Part shown: piece after piece, positions 1 to 9,413 of the stretch
How the letters are laid out: each line of letters opens with the position of its first letter
How positions within the stretch are numbered: the stretch's first letter is position 1
NCBI RefSeq assembly: GCF_020524885.1
Contig: NZ_JAIVKJ010000001.1
Span: 682,001-746,000 of the forward strand
Source of the DNA: Microbulbifer elongatus
GTDB taxonomy: Bacteria > Pseudomonadota > Gammaproteobacteria > Pseudomonadales > Cellvibrionaceae
Direction of reading: 5' to 3'
DNA: 64,000 nucleotides
Translations under genes and position numbers: made by a program
Notes under the pieces: model-generated
Told to the model about the DNA's origin: nothing
Databases searched by the model: none
Seen by the model: only the letters and a program-made list of their open reading frames with translations

Positions 1-1346
1 GCCTCGGATTCTGGGGCGCCCTTTCAGTTTTGAGCAAAGAAAACGGCGTTTTACTCCCGGCCCTTATCCTGGTGCTAGAGTGCTCCGGTTTTCGAGCGAA
101 TGACAAGCTGTCGCGAGCATGGATTATCAGTTTTCTCGTTGTGCCAACGATTATCATCCTGGGGTATCTACTTAGTATTCCGCTCAAGCAGGGCTTTTTT
201 GTGGAATGGCCCTCCCGGGGTTTCTCTCCATTCGAGCGCTTGATTACCGAGAGTCGCATACTTTGGGACTACTTTTTCCGGCTGTACGCCTTCAGAGTGG
301 AAGGTAGCGGTCTATTTCACGACAACTACGCCGTTTCTCGCTCACTGGTTGACCCTCTGGTAACCTTGCCGGCAATAATTGGTATTCTTCTATTGGGATA
401 TCTTTGTGTAATCCAAAGAAAAAGATGGCCGCTGCTTTCTCTGGCGTTAAGTTTCTATTTTGTCGGTCACCTCATTGAGTCAACCACAGTCAGTCTTGAG
501 TTGTACTTTGAGCACAGAAACTATCTGCCCGCGATATTCCTGTTTTTACCGGTAGCGGCAGGATTACAGTGGCTCACCGGTTGGATAAAGCCCGTGACCA
601 CTGGTTTGGTATTACTGACGGTCACATTTCTTCTGCTGAATCGGGTAAATTTATGGAGCGATAGCGTTTCTTTGGCCTCATCCTGGGCAAAGGAGGCTCC
701 CCATTCTGTACGGGCTCAGCGTTCCGCCGCGATAGCACTTACACAGGCGGGGCGCGTTGAGTCAGCGCTCGATGTGTTGAATCAAGCATTTGAAAAGCAC
801 GCCGAGGAGCATTCTATTTTGATGCATAGGATGCTGCTGAAGTGTTCTTTGGGGCAGAACATAGCTCAGGATAAAGTGTTGCTCTTAGAAATCTCACGAC
901 ACGCACCTTTTAACCCTAAATTAACCAATATGATCGACGTTTTTCTTTCCGCCTCGAAAGGAAATGGATGCCAGTCTCTGAACCCCGAATACTCAAAAGA
1001 GTGGATTTCTGCGTTGATGACTAATCCAGTGGCTCGCTCCTCTGGAGGGTTTCGGCACCAACTCTACTTCTTCCGTGGTGTCATAAGATCTTATGAGAAG
1101 GATGGGGATGGGGCGAAATCTGACTTTGTTCACGCTATCAAGTTACGGCCAAGAGTTGGCGTGTTTCTGCAGTCCGCAGCGGTGTTAGCTACGGACGGAA
1201 ACTGTCGCTCAGCGCTTAATTTGATTTCGGAGCTCGAAGATCCGCTAATTCACAGCGGGAATAATTTCAATAAAGATTACTATCAAAGTGAGCTAAAAAT
1301 ACTCACGGCTAAAATACAAGATAGTTGCAAGTTGGACATTCAGTAA
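1..1346 (+). CDS. Membrane glycan-related protein with TPR-like C-terminus (5' end outside window)
   Basis: The reading frame is open to the left edge, so the start codon lies outside the window; the frame already encodes FWGALSVLSKENGVLLP before the first possible TTG at 30. The visible part has several hydrophobic segments in its first half, a loop with the motif LELYFEHRNYLP, and a soluble C-terminal half of helical repeats (around visible residues 215-400) that looks TPR-like. The SKENG and EHRNYLP motifs occur in polytopic GT-C-fold or TPR membrane proteins found beside glycosylation genes. It is translationally coupled to the next gene (stop and start overlap in TAATG). A role in transferring or polymerising a glycan is inferred; the catalytic N-terminal loops are not visible. 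Confidence 0.7.
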   Translation, partial: LGFWGALSVLSKENGVLLPALILVLECSGFRANDKLSRAWIISFLVVPTIIILGYLLSIPLKQGFFVEWPSRGFSPFERLITESRILWDYFFRLYAFRVEGSGLFHDNYAVSRSLVDPLVTLPAIIGILLLGYLCVIQRKRWPLLSLALSFYFVGHLIESTTVSLELYFEHRNYLPAIFLFLPVAAGLQWLTGWIKPVTTGLVLLTVTFLLLNRVNLWSDSVSLASSWAKEAPHSVRAQRSAAIALTQAGRVESALDVLNQAFEKHAEEHSILMHRMLLKCSLGQNIAQDKVLLLEISRHAPFNPKLTNMIDVFLSASKGNGCQSLNPEYSKEWISALMTNPVARSSGGFRHQLYFFRGVIRSYEKDGDGAKSDFVHAIKLRPRVGVFLQSAAVLATDGNCRSALNLISELEDPLIHSGNNFNKDYYQSELKILTAKIQDSCKLDIQ

Positions 1347-2212
1347 TGGAAAACAAGATTTCTCTGAGTATCGTTATTCCGGCAAAAAATGAAGCGGACA
1401 ATCTCAAAGAGTGGCTGCCGAAGCTGGCTGAATGGGGTAAGTTTGATGAGCTGATTCTGGTGGATGATGGCTCGGATGACGAAACGGGTGCCGTCGCTAA
1501 TTCTTTTGGTGCAAAGGTGGTCAGGCACCAGACCAGTCTCGGCAATGGCGCCTCGATTAAACGTGGATTCCGTGAAGCAAAAAGCGACTGGGTTCTATTT
1601 ATGGATGCGGATGGACAGCATCGGCCGGAAGATATTCCCAAGCTACTGGATAAAGTAAATACGGGTGGGTTTGATATGGTCGTTGGCTCACGTAATGCAG
1701 GTGGGCAGGCGAATAGGGGGCGGTGGTTGGCGAACTCATTTTATAACTGGTTTGCAAGCCTGATTTCGGGGCAGAAAATCGTCGACCTTACCTCCGGTTT
1801 TCGGGTGGTCCGGGCAGAAAAGTTCCGTCAATTTCTTTCACTGCTCCCAAACGGATTTTCTTACCCTACGACCAGCACGATGGCGTTCTTACGCAGTGGG
1901 TATCAGGTTGATTTCGTGCCGGTGAATGTAGAAAAGCGTGGAGGTAAAAGTCATATTCGTCCGATTAAAGATGGGTTACGCTTTTTGGTGATTATTTTCA
2001 AGGTGGCGACACTCTTTTCCCCGTTGAAAGTATTTTTGCCAGTATCCGTAGTTTTTTTCCTTCTTGGGGTTGTTCGCTATATTTACACATATATCGATAT
2101 GGGTACGTTTACGAATATGTCCGCCCTGTTAATGGTGACGAGTGTTCAAGTGTTTCTAATGGGGCTGGTTTCCGAGCAGATTACCGCACTAATGTATAAA
2201 GGTGTGAAGTAA
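1346..2212 (+). CDS. Family 2 glycosyltransferase, dolichol-phosphate-mannose synthase type
   Basis: This 288-residue enzyme probably transfers a sugar from an NDP donor to a lipid phosphate at the inner face of the cytoplasmic membrane. It has a GT-A domain (LSIVIPAKNEADN near the start, VDDGSDD for nucleotide binding, MDADGQH as the DxD metal motif) and two C-terminal membrane helices, the layout of polyprenyl-phosphate glycosyltransferases. ATG 1346 is chosen over an in-frame TTG at 1325 because it overlaps the upstream stop as TAATG, which implies coupling. The upstream GT-C-like membrane protein would be a natural user of the lipid-linked sugar, though the sugar itself cannot be told. 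Confidence 0.85.
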   Translation: MENKISLSIVIPAKNEADNLKEWLPKLAEWGKFDELILVDDGSDDETGAVANSFGAKVVRHQTSLGNGASIKRGFREAKSDWVLFMDADGQHRPEDIPKLLDKVNTGGFDMVVGSRNAGGQANRGRWLANSFYNWFASLISGQKIVDLTSGFRVVRAEKFRQFLSLLPNGFSYPTTSTMAFLRSGYQVDFVPVNVEKRGGKSHIRPIKDGLRFLVIIFKVATLFSPLKVFLPVSVVFFLLGVVRYIYTYIDMGTFTNMSALLMVTSVQVFLMGLVSEQITALMYKGVK

Positions 2213-2385
2213 TTAGAGGGGTATGCCTGTTGCAGTAGTCAAAAAATAATTGGTCGTTGCAGTCAGGCAGCAAACATTGATTTCGCTAAAGCGCCCACGA
2301 TCGACTTCTGAGTCATTCGTATATGCGCTTGCTGACGGATGTGACGTTTCGGGAGGGTTCAACTCAACGTCCTGGGGTTCAGTGA

Positions 2386-3615
2386 TCAGTTAATGGCGCG
2401 TGAGAATACGTTTTTATACTTGCTCACAATTCCATTCCAGAGAAAATTTTTTTCTACATGTTCTTTGCCGCGCTTCCCCATTTCTGAAGCCTTCTGGGGA
2501 TTGGATAAAAGGTAAAGCAGTTTTTCACAGATAGCTGCCGGATCGCGTTCTGGAACTAGAAACCCAGATACGGAATCTTCTACTATATCTGAAATCCCCC
2601 CAGTTCTTGTCGCAATTACAGGCGTTCCAGTGCTTAGACATTCGGCAAAAACGAGTCCGAACGCTTCCTGCCATCCGTTTTCAAGTGTGATAGATGGGCC
2701 AACGAGTACATCTGCGTAGCGGTACAGCGTATGAAGCTCAGGATGCGATAACCACCCCTTTAGTTCGATACTGTCTTCAAGATCGTTTTCAGTGATGAAT
2801 TTTCTGACTTCTTCCTCCGCAGGGCCAGACCCGGCAATGATCAGCTTGATTTTTCGGGTTGTATTGGTCGTTCTTCGCTTAAGTAGCAAGAATGCCTCGC
2901 ATAAAAAAATCACCCCCTTTTCATCGCTGACGCGGCCTGCAAAAAGTACCGTAAACTGATCCTGATTTCCGGTTTCACTTTGCGCTTCATCTTCGGAAAC
3001 GGTGTATACCGCGATACCCATTGGAATTTTTTCCGTACTTATGCGCTCTGATATCTGCTGAACTGACCTTTCCGTTGCGCTACTGTTTACAACGACACTA
3101 GTTGCATTTTCCAACGTCCAGCGCTTAATGGCTTTAAACAGTTTCCCTTGCAAGCCAAATATATCCCCCCCGTGAACGGTAACAACTACCGGAATTTTGA
3201 GGAGTTTTCCAACTAAAACTGCTATGAATCCTTGCGGGATAATCCAATGAGCATTGATTAGTATAGGTTTTTGACGCTTTGCGATAGTCAGGGTGTGTAT
3301 GAATAGGCTAGCTAAAAAAGCCAGTAGTTTAGCCGCATATAGAGGCCTCAATCTGATAAGTTGAGTGGCCGATTTTACATAGGTGATATTCTGGCCGGAT
3401 TCTACTGGCCAATACCTGAAGCGTTGAATATCTACGCCATCCACTCTTTCACGAATTCTCGAGTTAATATAATGCGGTGCTAGAATTTTGATGGAAAGAT
3501 TGGCGCTTTTCAGATGCTTACAGAAGTCCAATACGAAGGACGGTGTTGGATCATCTTTCCATCTTGGTAGCGTTGATGTCATTACCAGAATGTTGCACTT
3601 GTGGTTGTCGTTCAT
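2386..3615 (-). CDS. Family 4 glycosyltransferase
   Basis: A 409-residue GT-B enzyme of the GT4 retaining family. The N-terminal Rossmann-like half contains TVHGGDIFG, and the C-terminal half contains LFAGRVSDEKG and the donor-site signature EAFGLVFAECLSTGTPVIA. These enzymes move a sugar from a nucleotide donor to a growing glycan in the cytosol. It is the last gene of the minus-strand glycan run and converges with the plus-strand glycosyltransferase across a 173-base gap in which I see no clear terminator. Donor and acceptor are unknown. Codon use is A/T-rich like its neighbours, consistent with acquisition of the whole locus. Confidence 0.88.
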   Translation of the reverse strand: MNDNHKCNILVMTSTLPRWKDDPTPSFVLDFCKHLKSANLSIKILAPHYINSRIRERVDGVDIQRFRYWPVESGQNITYVKSATQLIRLRPLYAAKLLAFLASLFIHTLTIAKRQKPILINAHWIIPQGFIAVLVGKLLKIPVVVTVHGGDIFGLQGKLFKAIKRWTLENATSVVVNSSATERSVQQISERISTEKIPMGIAVYTVSEDEAQSETGNQDQFTVLFAGRVSDEKGVIFLCEAFLLLKRRTTNTTRKIKLIIAGSGPAEEEVRKFITENDLEDSIELKGWLSHPELHTLYRYADVLVGPSITLENGWQEAFGLVFAECLSTGTPVIATRTGGISDIVEDSVSGFLVPERDPAAICEKLLYLLSNPQKASEMGKRGKEHVEKNFLWNGIVSKYKNVFSRAIN

Positions 3616-3646
3616 TCTTGAACTCGGCTGAAGTGGGCGAAAATCT

Positions 3647-4555
3647 TTAGTTATGTGGATATGGTGTTGATTTTATTTTAATGTCGCGAGCTTTTTTTAG
3701 CTGGGGATCATCAATAACTGCGAGCTTGCCACCCCTTAGTAGCGCGGATATCGGTGTTAATGATTTGAAACGCACGGATCTTAATACAGAGCGTACAAAG
3801 AGATGTATGCCACGGAACAGTAGCAGCGAGAATTGATCCGCTTTGTTTTTTGCAAGTTTTCCTGATAGTCGAAGATGCGCGACAACAATTCGCGACTCGT
3901 AAAATATGGATCCCACTTTGCTAGCCGAAGACCCATCGTGAATCACGAGTTTCTTAGGAATATGTGCAAACGCGTTTTCTCCGAGCTTGAAAGCAAGTGC
4001 CGTATCTTCTCCATACATGAAGAAGTCTTCATCAAAAAGAGGAGGCGATACTCGGTTTTGCGCGATAAGCAAACAGCAGCCGCTTGGGTACGGGAAGCTC
4101 CCAAATAATGGCGCTGTCGTTATCAGTCCGCTAATTCTCTGGTAGTACATTGTCCCAGTTATGGAGCCGCCGTGATCAATGCTGGGGTAGGCAATAAAGC
4201 ACTTAGGTCTTTTATATAGTTCTTCCGCAAGCAAAGAGATTGCTTTAGGTAGCAAATATGCGTCATTGTTGATGAGCAATACCCAGGCTTCAGGTGAGGT
4301 TTCCGCAATTAACCTTAGTCCATGATTTACACCAATAGCAAAGCCCAGATTTGCACGGCTTATGTGTATCTGGACTTTGGGATTATGGCGCAATAGCGCA
4401 TCCAGCTCTTTAGTTGAAGCGCCATTGTCCTCTGAGTTGTCTAAAACAAGAATCCAATCAACATCTTGACTCAAGAGTGATTCGATACATCGTGCCGTGA
4501 GTGAAGCATCTCTGTAATTTATTATCAATCCGACTACAGGGTTTGGAAATTTCAT
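3647..4555 (-). CDS. Family 2 glycosyltransferase, rhamnosyltransferase-like
   Basis: A 302-residue GT-A-fold enzyme. The N-terminus PVVGLIINYRDASLTARCIESLL and the segment ILVLDNSEDNG form the nucleotide-sugar pocket; WVLLINNDAYL carries the acidic metal-binding motif. FDEDFFMYGEDTALAFKL is the acceptor-side signature typical of the WbbL/rhamnosyltransferase branch. It lies 31 bases upstream of the last GT4 gene and 8 bases downstream of another GT4 gene, so it belongs to the same transcript. Rhamnose as donor is only a guess from the subfamily look; no rhamnose synthesis genes are in the window. Confidence 0.87.
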   Translation of the reverse strand: MKFPNPVVGLIINYRDASLTARCIESLLSQDVDWILVLDNSEDNGASTKELDALLRHNPKVQIHISRANLGFAIGVNHGLRLIAETSPEAWVLLINNDAYLLPKAISLLAEELYKRPKCFIAYPSIDHGGSITGTMYYQRISGLITTAPLFGSFPYPSGCCLLIAQNRVSPPLFDEDFFMYGEDTALAFKLGENAFAHIPKKLVIHDGSSASKVGSIFYESRIVVAHLRLSGKLAKNKADQFSLLLFRGIHLFVRSVLRSVRFKSLTPISALLRGGKLAVIDDPQLKKARDIKIKSTPYPHN

Positions 4556-4563
4556 GCGGTAAC

Positions 4564-5571
4564 TTAGATGAGTGAGTTGAGTAGCTGAAGGTAGCTGTCA
4601 AGAATGGTATCTTCAGAAAACACGCTTTTTGCGATTTTTCTTGCGTTTAGCCCCATTTCTTCGCGCAGCTCATGGTTTCTGCCGAGATCGGATATGGCGG
4701 CAACGAATTCTTGCACATCATCTTTTTCGCAAAGCACTCCTGAATGGTTGTGGGATATAACTTCCGGAAGCGCGCTACCGTTAGTTGCAACAACCGGCTT
4801 TCCGCAGGCATGGGCTTCTAGCGCAGAGTATCCAAAACCTTCTAGTCGGCTTGGATATATTAAAATGTCTGATTGGTTATAAAAATTTACCAATTCAACT
4901 TCTGATTTCAGGTGTCCAACTGAGCGTATATTTGTAGGTAGACTGGCGGCAAGCTTGCCATTTCTTTTGCCTGCTGTCGTTAAAAGTAAGAAACGATCCC
5001 CCAGGGATTGCATGATTTCTGGAAGTAAGTCAGCCCCTTTTCGTGTGGACCAGTTTCCCGTAAACGCTAACGTTACTTTTGATGACGGTTTTCTTGGTTG
5101 AGGACGAAAAAGGTTTGTGTCAATCCAGTTGTGGATGACGGAAATATCCTTTGTGCCAAAATTTTCCCGATACGAATCCGCAGTATAGTGGCTAACCGCA
5201 ACTATTTTGTCGCTCTTAATAAGTGACTCTTTTTCGTATTTATGTAATAGCGTGTTGTGATACATTCTCTGTCCGACCGACTTGTATGGGGCAAGTATTT
5301 TGTCAAAGACACAATGATGGGCCACGCAAATTAGTGGGATTGATGGGTGCTTAAAATGAAAGGCATTCCAGCTATTGGCAATTATCAAGTTTGTGTTTTT
5401 GGGGATATTTTTCTTGATTAGGAACGGGGCCAATTCATATAAGTGATTGAACCAGGTTATACTCGCGTTCGCCCCACGGCGATTAAGTGCTTGGCTGAGT
5501 CGAATTGTATATATGTCTGCGCCACTTCCGGCGCGAACAGCTGGCAGCCAAATATTGAGGTTCTTTGTCAT
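4564..5571 (-). CDS. Family 4 glycosyltransferase
   Basis: A 335-residue GT-B glycosyltransferase. The N-terminal domain has GSGADIYTIRLSQAL, the linker HNWIDTNLF marks the inter-domain region, and the C-terminal donor domain has LAFTGNWSTRKGAD, YPSRLEGFGYSALEAHACG and KPVVATNGSALPEV. Its ATG overlaps the stop of the upstream FkbM-type methyltransferase in a four-base ATGA junction (5568-5571), so the two are translationally coupled. It probably adds one sugar of the surface glycan; donor and linkage cannot be read from sequence. Confidence 0.87.
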   Translation of the reverse strand: MTKNLNIWLPAVRAGSGADIYTIRLSQALNRRGANASITWFNHLYELAPFLIKKNIPKNTNLIIANSWNAFHFKHPSIPLICVAHHCVFDKILAPYKSVGQRMYHNTLLHKYEKESLIKSDKIVAVSHYTADSYRENFGTKDISVIHNWIDTNLFRPQPRKPSSKVTLAFTGNWSTRKGADLLPEIMQSLGDRFLLLTTAGKRNGKLAASLPTNIRSVGHLKSEVELVNFYNQSDILIYPSRLEGFGYSALEAHACGKPVVATNGSALPEVISHNHSGVLCEKDDVQEFVAAISDLGRNHELREEMGLNARKIAKSVFSEDTILDSYLQLLNSLI

Positions 5572-6497
5572 GATGCTTTTTTATTAAATATAAATGCTCC
5601 GAGCACACCGTATTCTTTAGCTATTGAAAATTCTTTTAGGTCTTTCAGGGTTCCTTCTTTGCGAGAGCGATCTTGCGCTTCTGTAGTACTCCACGGCCAG
5701 TCGTAATAGCGATCGACCCAGTTTGCGCTCTCAAATCCGGCTTCAGCGAGAATGCTAAAAATCTCTTCCAGTTCATGGCGTTCGAGAAAAACACAGTGGA
5801 GTTCGATAAAAATGAGCCTTACTGATTTTAGTATCTCTTTAGATCCACGTAGAGCTAAGAGTTCTCCTCCCTCAATGTCCATTCTCAGTACAGTTGGTTC
5901 AATGCCGGTTTTCTTTGCAAAGCTATCGACTCGAACTCCACTTACATTAACCTTCTCTGAGAGTTGCAGGCACTCTCTTGGCACGATGGTGCCCCAGTTG
6001 GATACTTCCGAACGGTAGAACTGCAGTGCTTTATCGCTATCGCTTGCCGCGGCATGCGTCATTGTTACCGGTGAAGCTAGTTTAGCGCCATTTTGTTTCG
6101 CTAACTCGTAAAGCTCGGGATCTGGTTCGAAGCCAAAAATTTTACAATTCCCGCTTAGTGCTGTGTTTGCTACAGTGATGTAGTAGCCCAAGTTTGTGCC
6201 TACATCGAAAATGATGTCGCCTTCCTGAAGATGTTGTTGATATAGCTTGGTAGATAATGGCTCATGAACTCCATACAGCAATAGCTCCTCTTTTATACCC
6301 GCAGTACGCTCTGGTAAGCTCAGTATATGCCCATGAACTAGTGCTTCAGAGCTATTAAGTCGGTTCGCATAAGCTATTTTTTTCATTGCATGACGATACA
6401 TGCCGAGATCGTGTAAGCGCTTAAGGTAACCCAGTAGTCCCTCAGATTTTATTGATTCAATAATTTTTTTGGAGCGCTTCATAATTTTTTCGTTCAT
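5568..6497 (-). CDS. FkbM family SAM-dependent methyltransferase
   Basis: The core carries the FkbM pattern: GDIIFDVGTNLGYYITVA binds SAM, FGFEPDPELYELA is the acidic loop, and VLRMDIEGGELLALRG followed by IFIELH completes the fold. Such enzymes O-methylate sugars of surface glycans or secondary metabolites, and placement between a flippase and glycosyltransferases fits glycan methylation. I prefer ATG 6497, which has GAGAG seven bases upstream, over an in-frame GTG at 6536 without a ribosome-binding site. The protein ends in the four-base overlap with the GT4 gene. The target hydroxyl is unknown. Confidence 0.85.
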   Translation of the reverse strand: MNEKIMKRSKKIIESIKSEGLLGYLKRLHDLGMYRHAMKKIAYANRLNSSEALVHGHILSLPERTAGIKEELLLYGVHEPLSTKLYQQHLQEGDIIFDVGTNLGYYITVANTALSGNCKIFGFEPDPELYELAKQNGAKLASPVTMTHAAASDSDKALQFYRSEVSNWGTIVPRECLQLSEKVNVSGVRVDSFAKKTGIEPTVLRMDIEGGELLALRGSKEILKSVRLIFIELHCVFLERHELEEIFSILAEAGFESANWVDRYYDWPWSTTEAQDRSRKEGTLKDLKEFSIAKEYGVLGAFIFNKKAS

Positions 6498-6561
6498 CTG
6501 TCTGCTCTCGTGTATGTTCTTTCCATTCAAAGCCACATGTTTTTGGGTGTTATCTGTGGGC

Positions 6562-7836
6562 TTAAATTGCGTTTGCGTTACTTTGCTGTTGTGGTGAAAT
6601 CTTATACAGAAAATACATTGTGGCTGCGGTAGCTAATAATCTTGAAGAAAGCGTCGCCCAAACAGCACCATAATATGAATATATCGGAATCCACCAAAGA
6701 TTTAGCACTAGGTTGATGCCCAGTGTGCTGATCTCAATGCCAGTTCTTAGGTTTTGATGTCCTGCTCCAGTTAATGCCAGTGCAGATGTTGTGTATAACG
6801 TTAACAATAAGGGCATTATTGCAAGCCAGCGGGCTACACTCTCAGTGCTTTCAAATCCATCTCCTAGTAACATTGGTAGATATGGGGCAAAAAAATAGAT
6901 AATTATGGTACTTAATGCTGCATAACCTGTAGCAGGCGCAAGGAGCTTTAGCGCGTAATTACGGCTCCCTGAGAGGCCGTTAGCACCTTGTTGAAAAAAA
7001 CGGGAGTACGCCGCAGAAAGTAGAGCCGTCACCGGCATAAATGCCACTTCAACTATGCGATAGGCAGCTGAATATAGACCAGCAGATTGTGCAGTATCGA
7101 GGCGTAATAACATAGTCTTGTCTATGTCATTATTACCTCGTTGTCCACTGTTGCTAAGTGAAAAACTAAACCCTTCACGTAATTCCTTGAGCGTTATCAG
7201 CTGAGGTTTAAAGTGTGCTGAGAGCCTATTCCGTACGAAATAAAAAGAAATCACTGTGGCAATTATGGTGCCTGCGAGGTAAAAATTGGCCCAATCCTCC
7301 GGCGTCGGTGAACTTTCTTTTAGCCCCATTGCTAGTGCAGTCATTAGGCGGCTGAGCGCAAGAATGAGTAGTATTGTTGCTGCTTCTCGAATCCGTTGAA
7401 AACCTTGGAAGCTTTGACTGCAAATTAATACGAGTGGTGCAAATATAAGGTCGGCTATCGCAATTGTTACGACTATTTCAGCCGGGACTTCCGGCGGCAA
7501 AAATAAGATTCCGAGAAGGAGTAGTAGACTAGTGAGTGGGATCGATGTTGCTAACAGCAGTGTTAGCGTGATGCCCCAGTAATGTGAAAAAGAGTCGGGA
7601 GCTCTCGCCACATTCTTTATCAATATGTGTCCACTGCCCATTCCCGCGAATGCTGCCAAAATTGTAGTTAGCGATACAACGCCCGCGAATATACCGTAAC
7701 CTTGCGCTCCCAGTGTTCTTGTTATTAACAAGAAGTACGCTGCCTGTACAAAAATTCTAATTGCCTGGCTTGTCATTAGCCAGATCGTATTGCGAGCCAG
7801 TGCCCCTGTAGCATATACGTATTTGGGGCGGGTCAC
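6562..7836 (-). CDS. Polysaccharide flippase (Wzx/MOP family)
   Basis: A 424-residue, almost wholly hydrophobic protein with about twelve predicted membrane helices. The N-terminus NTIWLMTSQAIRIFVQAAYFLLITRTLG and the segment QRGNNDIDKTMLLRL are typical of Wzx-type oligosaccharide flippases of the MOP superfamily, which move undecaprenyl-linked repeat units to the periplasmic face. The likely start is GTG 7836 with GGGA about nine bases upstream; no closer ATG keeps the first helix. It follows the sugar dehydrogenase after a 245-base A/T-rich gap and precedes the methyltransferase by 64 bases. No Wzy polymerase or chain-length regulator was recognised nearby. Confidence 0.85.
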   Translation of the reverse strand: MTRPKYVYATGALARNTIWLMTSQAIRIFVQAAYFLLITRTLGAQGYGIFAGVVSLTTILAAFAGMGSGHILIKNVARAPDSFSHYWGITLTLLLATSIPLTSLLLLLGILFLPPEVPAEIVVTIAIADLIFAPLVLICSQSFQGFQRIREAATILLILALSRLMTALAMGLKESSPTPEDWANFYLAGTIIATVISFYFVRNRLSAHFKPQLITLKELREGFSFSLSNSGQRGNNDIDKTMLLRLDTAQSAGLYSAAYRIVEVAFMPVTALLSAAYSRFFQQGANGLSGSRNYALKLLAPATGYAALSTIIIYFFAPYLPMLLGDGFESTESVARWLAIMPLLLTLYTTSALALTGAGHQNLRTGIEISTLGINLVLNLWWIPIYSYYGAVWATLSSRLLATAATMYFLYKISPQQQSNANAI

Positions 7837-8081
7837 TTAGCTATTTCCCGTGTCGGTCCCTTACATGGTGCTTGTCTTTGGCTTAAATTCATTGTTATGT
7901 CATGTGTATAGATGTTAAGAATTTTAAATCTTGCTTTTTACCGGGTGTCGCGTTCAGTTTCAAATTTTGTCCGACATGGTGTCTATTTCACATTCTGTAA
8001 TAATTTATTCAATTTGGGGGGATTTAGCGGCTCTTTGAATTGCCCATTATTAACTAAGGGCGCCAACATCGGGTTACAAAA

Positions 8082-9392
8082 CTACGCACTAACTATGTGC
8101 GCAGCGGGATCTCTGTATTTTCCGCGGGTATCAATTATGAGCTGACTGTTTTCTTTGATCTTGACATAGTCAATTTTTTCATGGTCCGTGGCTATTATCA
8201 CTGCATCATGCATCGATAGATTGCTTTCGGTTAAAGGTATACTTTCTAGGTTAAAGTGGTGCTGTCTCATTTTGGGGAATACAGGTACATGGGGGTCACT
8301 ATAGGATAATACTCCACCTTTCTTTTGGATTAGCTCCATAATTTCGACAGATGGAGACTCTCGCATATCGTCTACATTTTTTTTGTATGAAATCCCTATA
8401 ATTAAAATTTTGCTTCCATTTAGCGCCTTCCCCTGCTGGTTTAACCCATCAATGAGTTTCTTTAGAACAAATTCTGGCATAGCTCTGTTTATCTCGCCTG
8501 ATAGCTCGATAAAGCGTGTATTTATCCCATAGGCACGCGCCTTCCATGTAAGGTAATAGGGATCAATCGGTATGCAGTGTCCTCCCAGGCCCGGGCCGGG
8601 GTAATATGGGGTAAATCCAAATGGCTTGGTTGCAGCTGCGTCAATGACTTCAAAGATGTCGATCCCCATGCGGTCCGCAACGAGTTTCATTTCGTTGACT
8701 AGCCCAATATTGACTGCTCTGTGAATGTTTTCTAGGAGTTTTGTCATCTCGGCGGTCTTGGTGCTTGTCACGGGAACAACTGTTTCGATAGCTTGTTCGT
8801 AAAGCTCAGTTCCGACCTTTAGGCATGCCTTGGTAAGCCCGCCAACAACTTTCGGGATGTTACGAGTTTCATATTTTGGATTGCCTGGGTCTTCACGCTC
8901 AGGCGAATAAACAAGGAAGGTATCTTGCCCTACAATCAAACTACTAGATTCAATTTTGGGTAGAAGCTCTTCTTCTGTGGTGCCAGGGTAAGTGGTGCTT
9001 TCTAATGATATGACTTGCCCTGCTCGTAGATAAGGGCAAATACTATCCATCGTATTCACTATGAAACTGATGTCGGGTTCTCTATGTTGAGTGAGTGGCG
9101 TGGGTACGCAAATAATGAGTGCGTCACATAGTGACGCTTCTTCAAAATTTGATGTTGCCTCAAAGCCAAATTCTCTCGCCAGCCCAATTTCTTCCTTTGC
9201 TATTCGCTCAATATAGGTGCCACCAGCGTTCAACGTTTGAACTTTCTGGTCATCTGTATCGAAACCTAGGACTCTGAATCCCGCTTTGCTATAAGTGAGC
9301 GCAAGTGGAAGCCCTACATAACCTAGGCCAATCACTCCTATGCGTGCTGTATGATTTTTGAGCTTCTTGATAAGCTCTTCTTGATAGACCAT
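8082..9392 (-). CDS. UDP-N-acetylhexosamine 6-dehydrogenase, WbpA-like
   Basis: A UDP-glucose/GDP-mannose dehydrogenase family enzyme that oxidises C6 of a UDP-sugar to a uronic acid with two NAD+. It shows the N-terminal NAD site [15 protein letters not shown], the substrate segment [11 protein letters not shown], the central helix [21 protein letters not shown], and the catalytic cysteine in [14 protein letters not shown]. The length (about 436 residues) and the EREDPGN segment resemble WbpA/UDP-GlcNAc dehydrogenases more than Ugd. The start is uncertain: ATG 9392 is preferred to TTG 9413, and neither has a good ribosome site. It is the promoter-proximal gene of the minus-strand glycan run. 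Confidence 0.87.
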   Translation of the reverse strand: MVYQEELIKKLKNHTARIGVIGLGYVGLPLALTYSKAGFRVLGFDTDDQKVQTLNAGGTYIERIAKEEIGLAREFGFEATSNFEEASLCDALIICVPTPLTQHREPDISFIVNTMDSICPYLRAGQVISLESTTYPGTTEEELLPKIESSSLIVGQDTFLVYSPEREDPGNPKYETRNIPKVVGGLTKACLKVGTELYEQAIETVVPVTSTKTAEMTKLLENIHRAVNIGLVNEMKLVADRMGIDIFEVIDAAATKPFGFTPYYPGPGLGGHCIPIDPYYLTWKARAYGINTRFIELSGEINRAMPEFVLKKLIDGLNQQGKALNGSKILIIGISYKKNVDDMRESPSVEIMELIQKKGGVLSYSDPHVPVFPKMRQHHFNLESIPLTESNLSMHDAVIIATDHEKIDYVKIKENSQLIIDTRGKYRDPAAHIVSA

Positions 9393-9413
9393 GAGTAACG
9401 TGGACCTGTGCAA

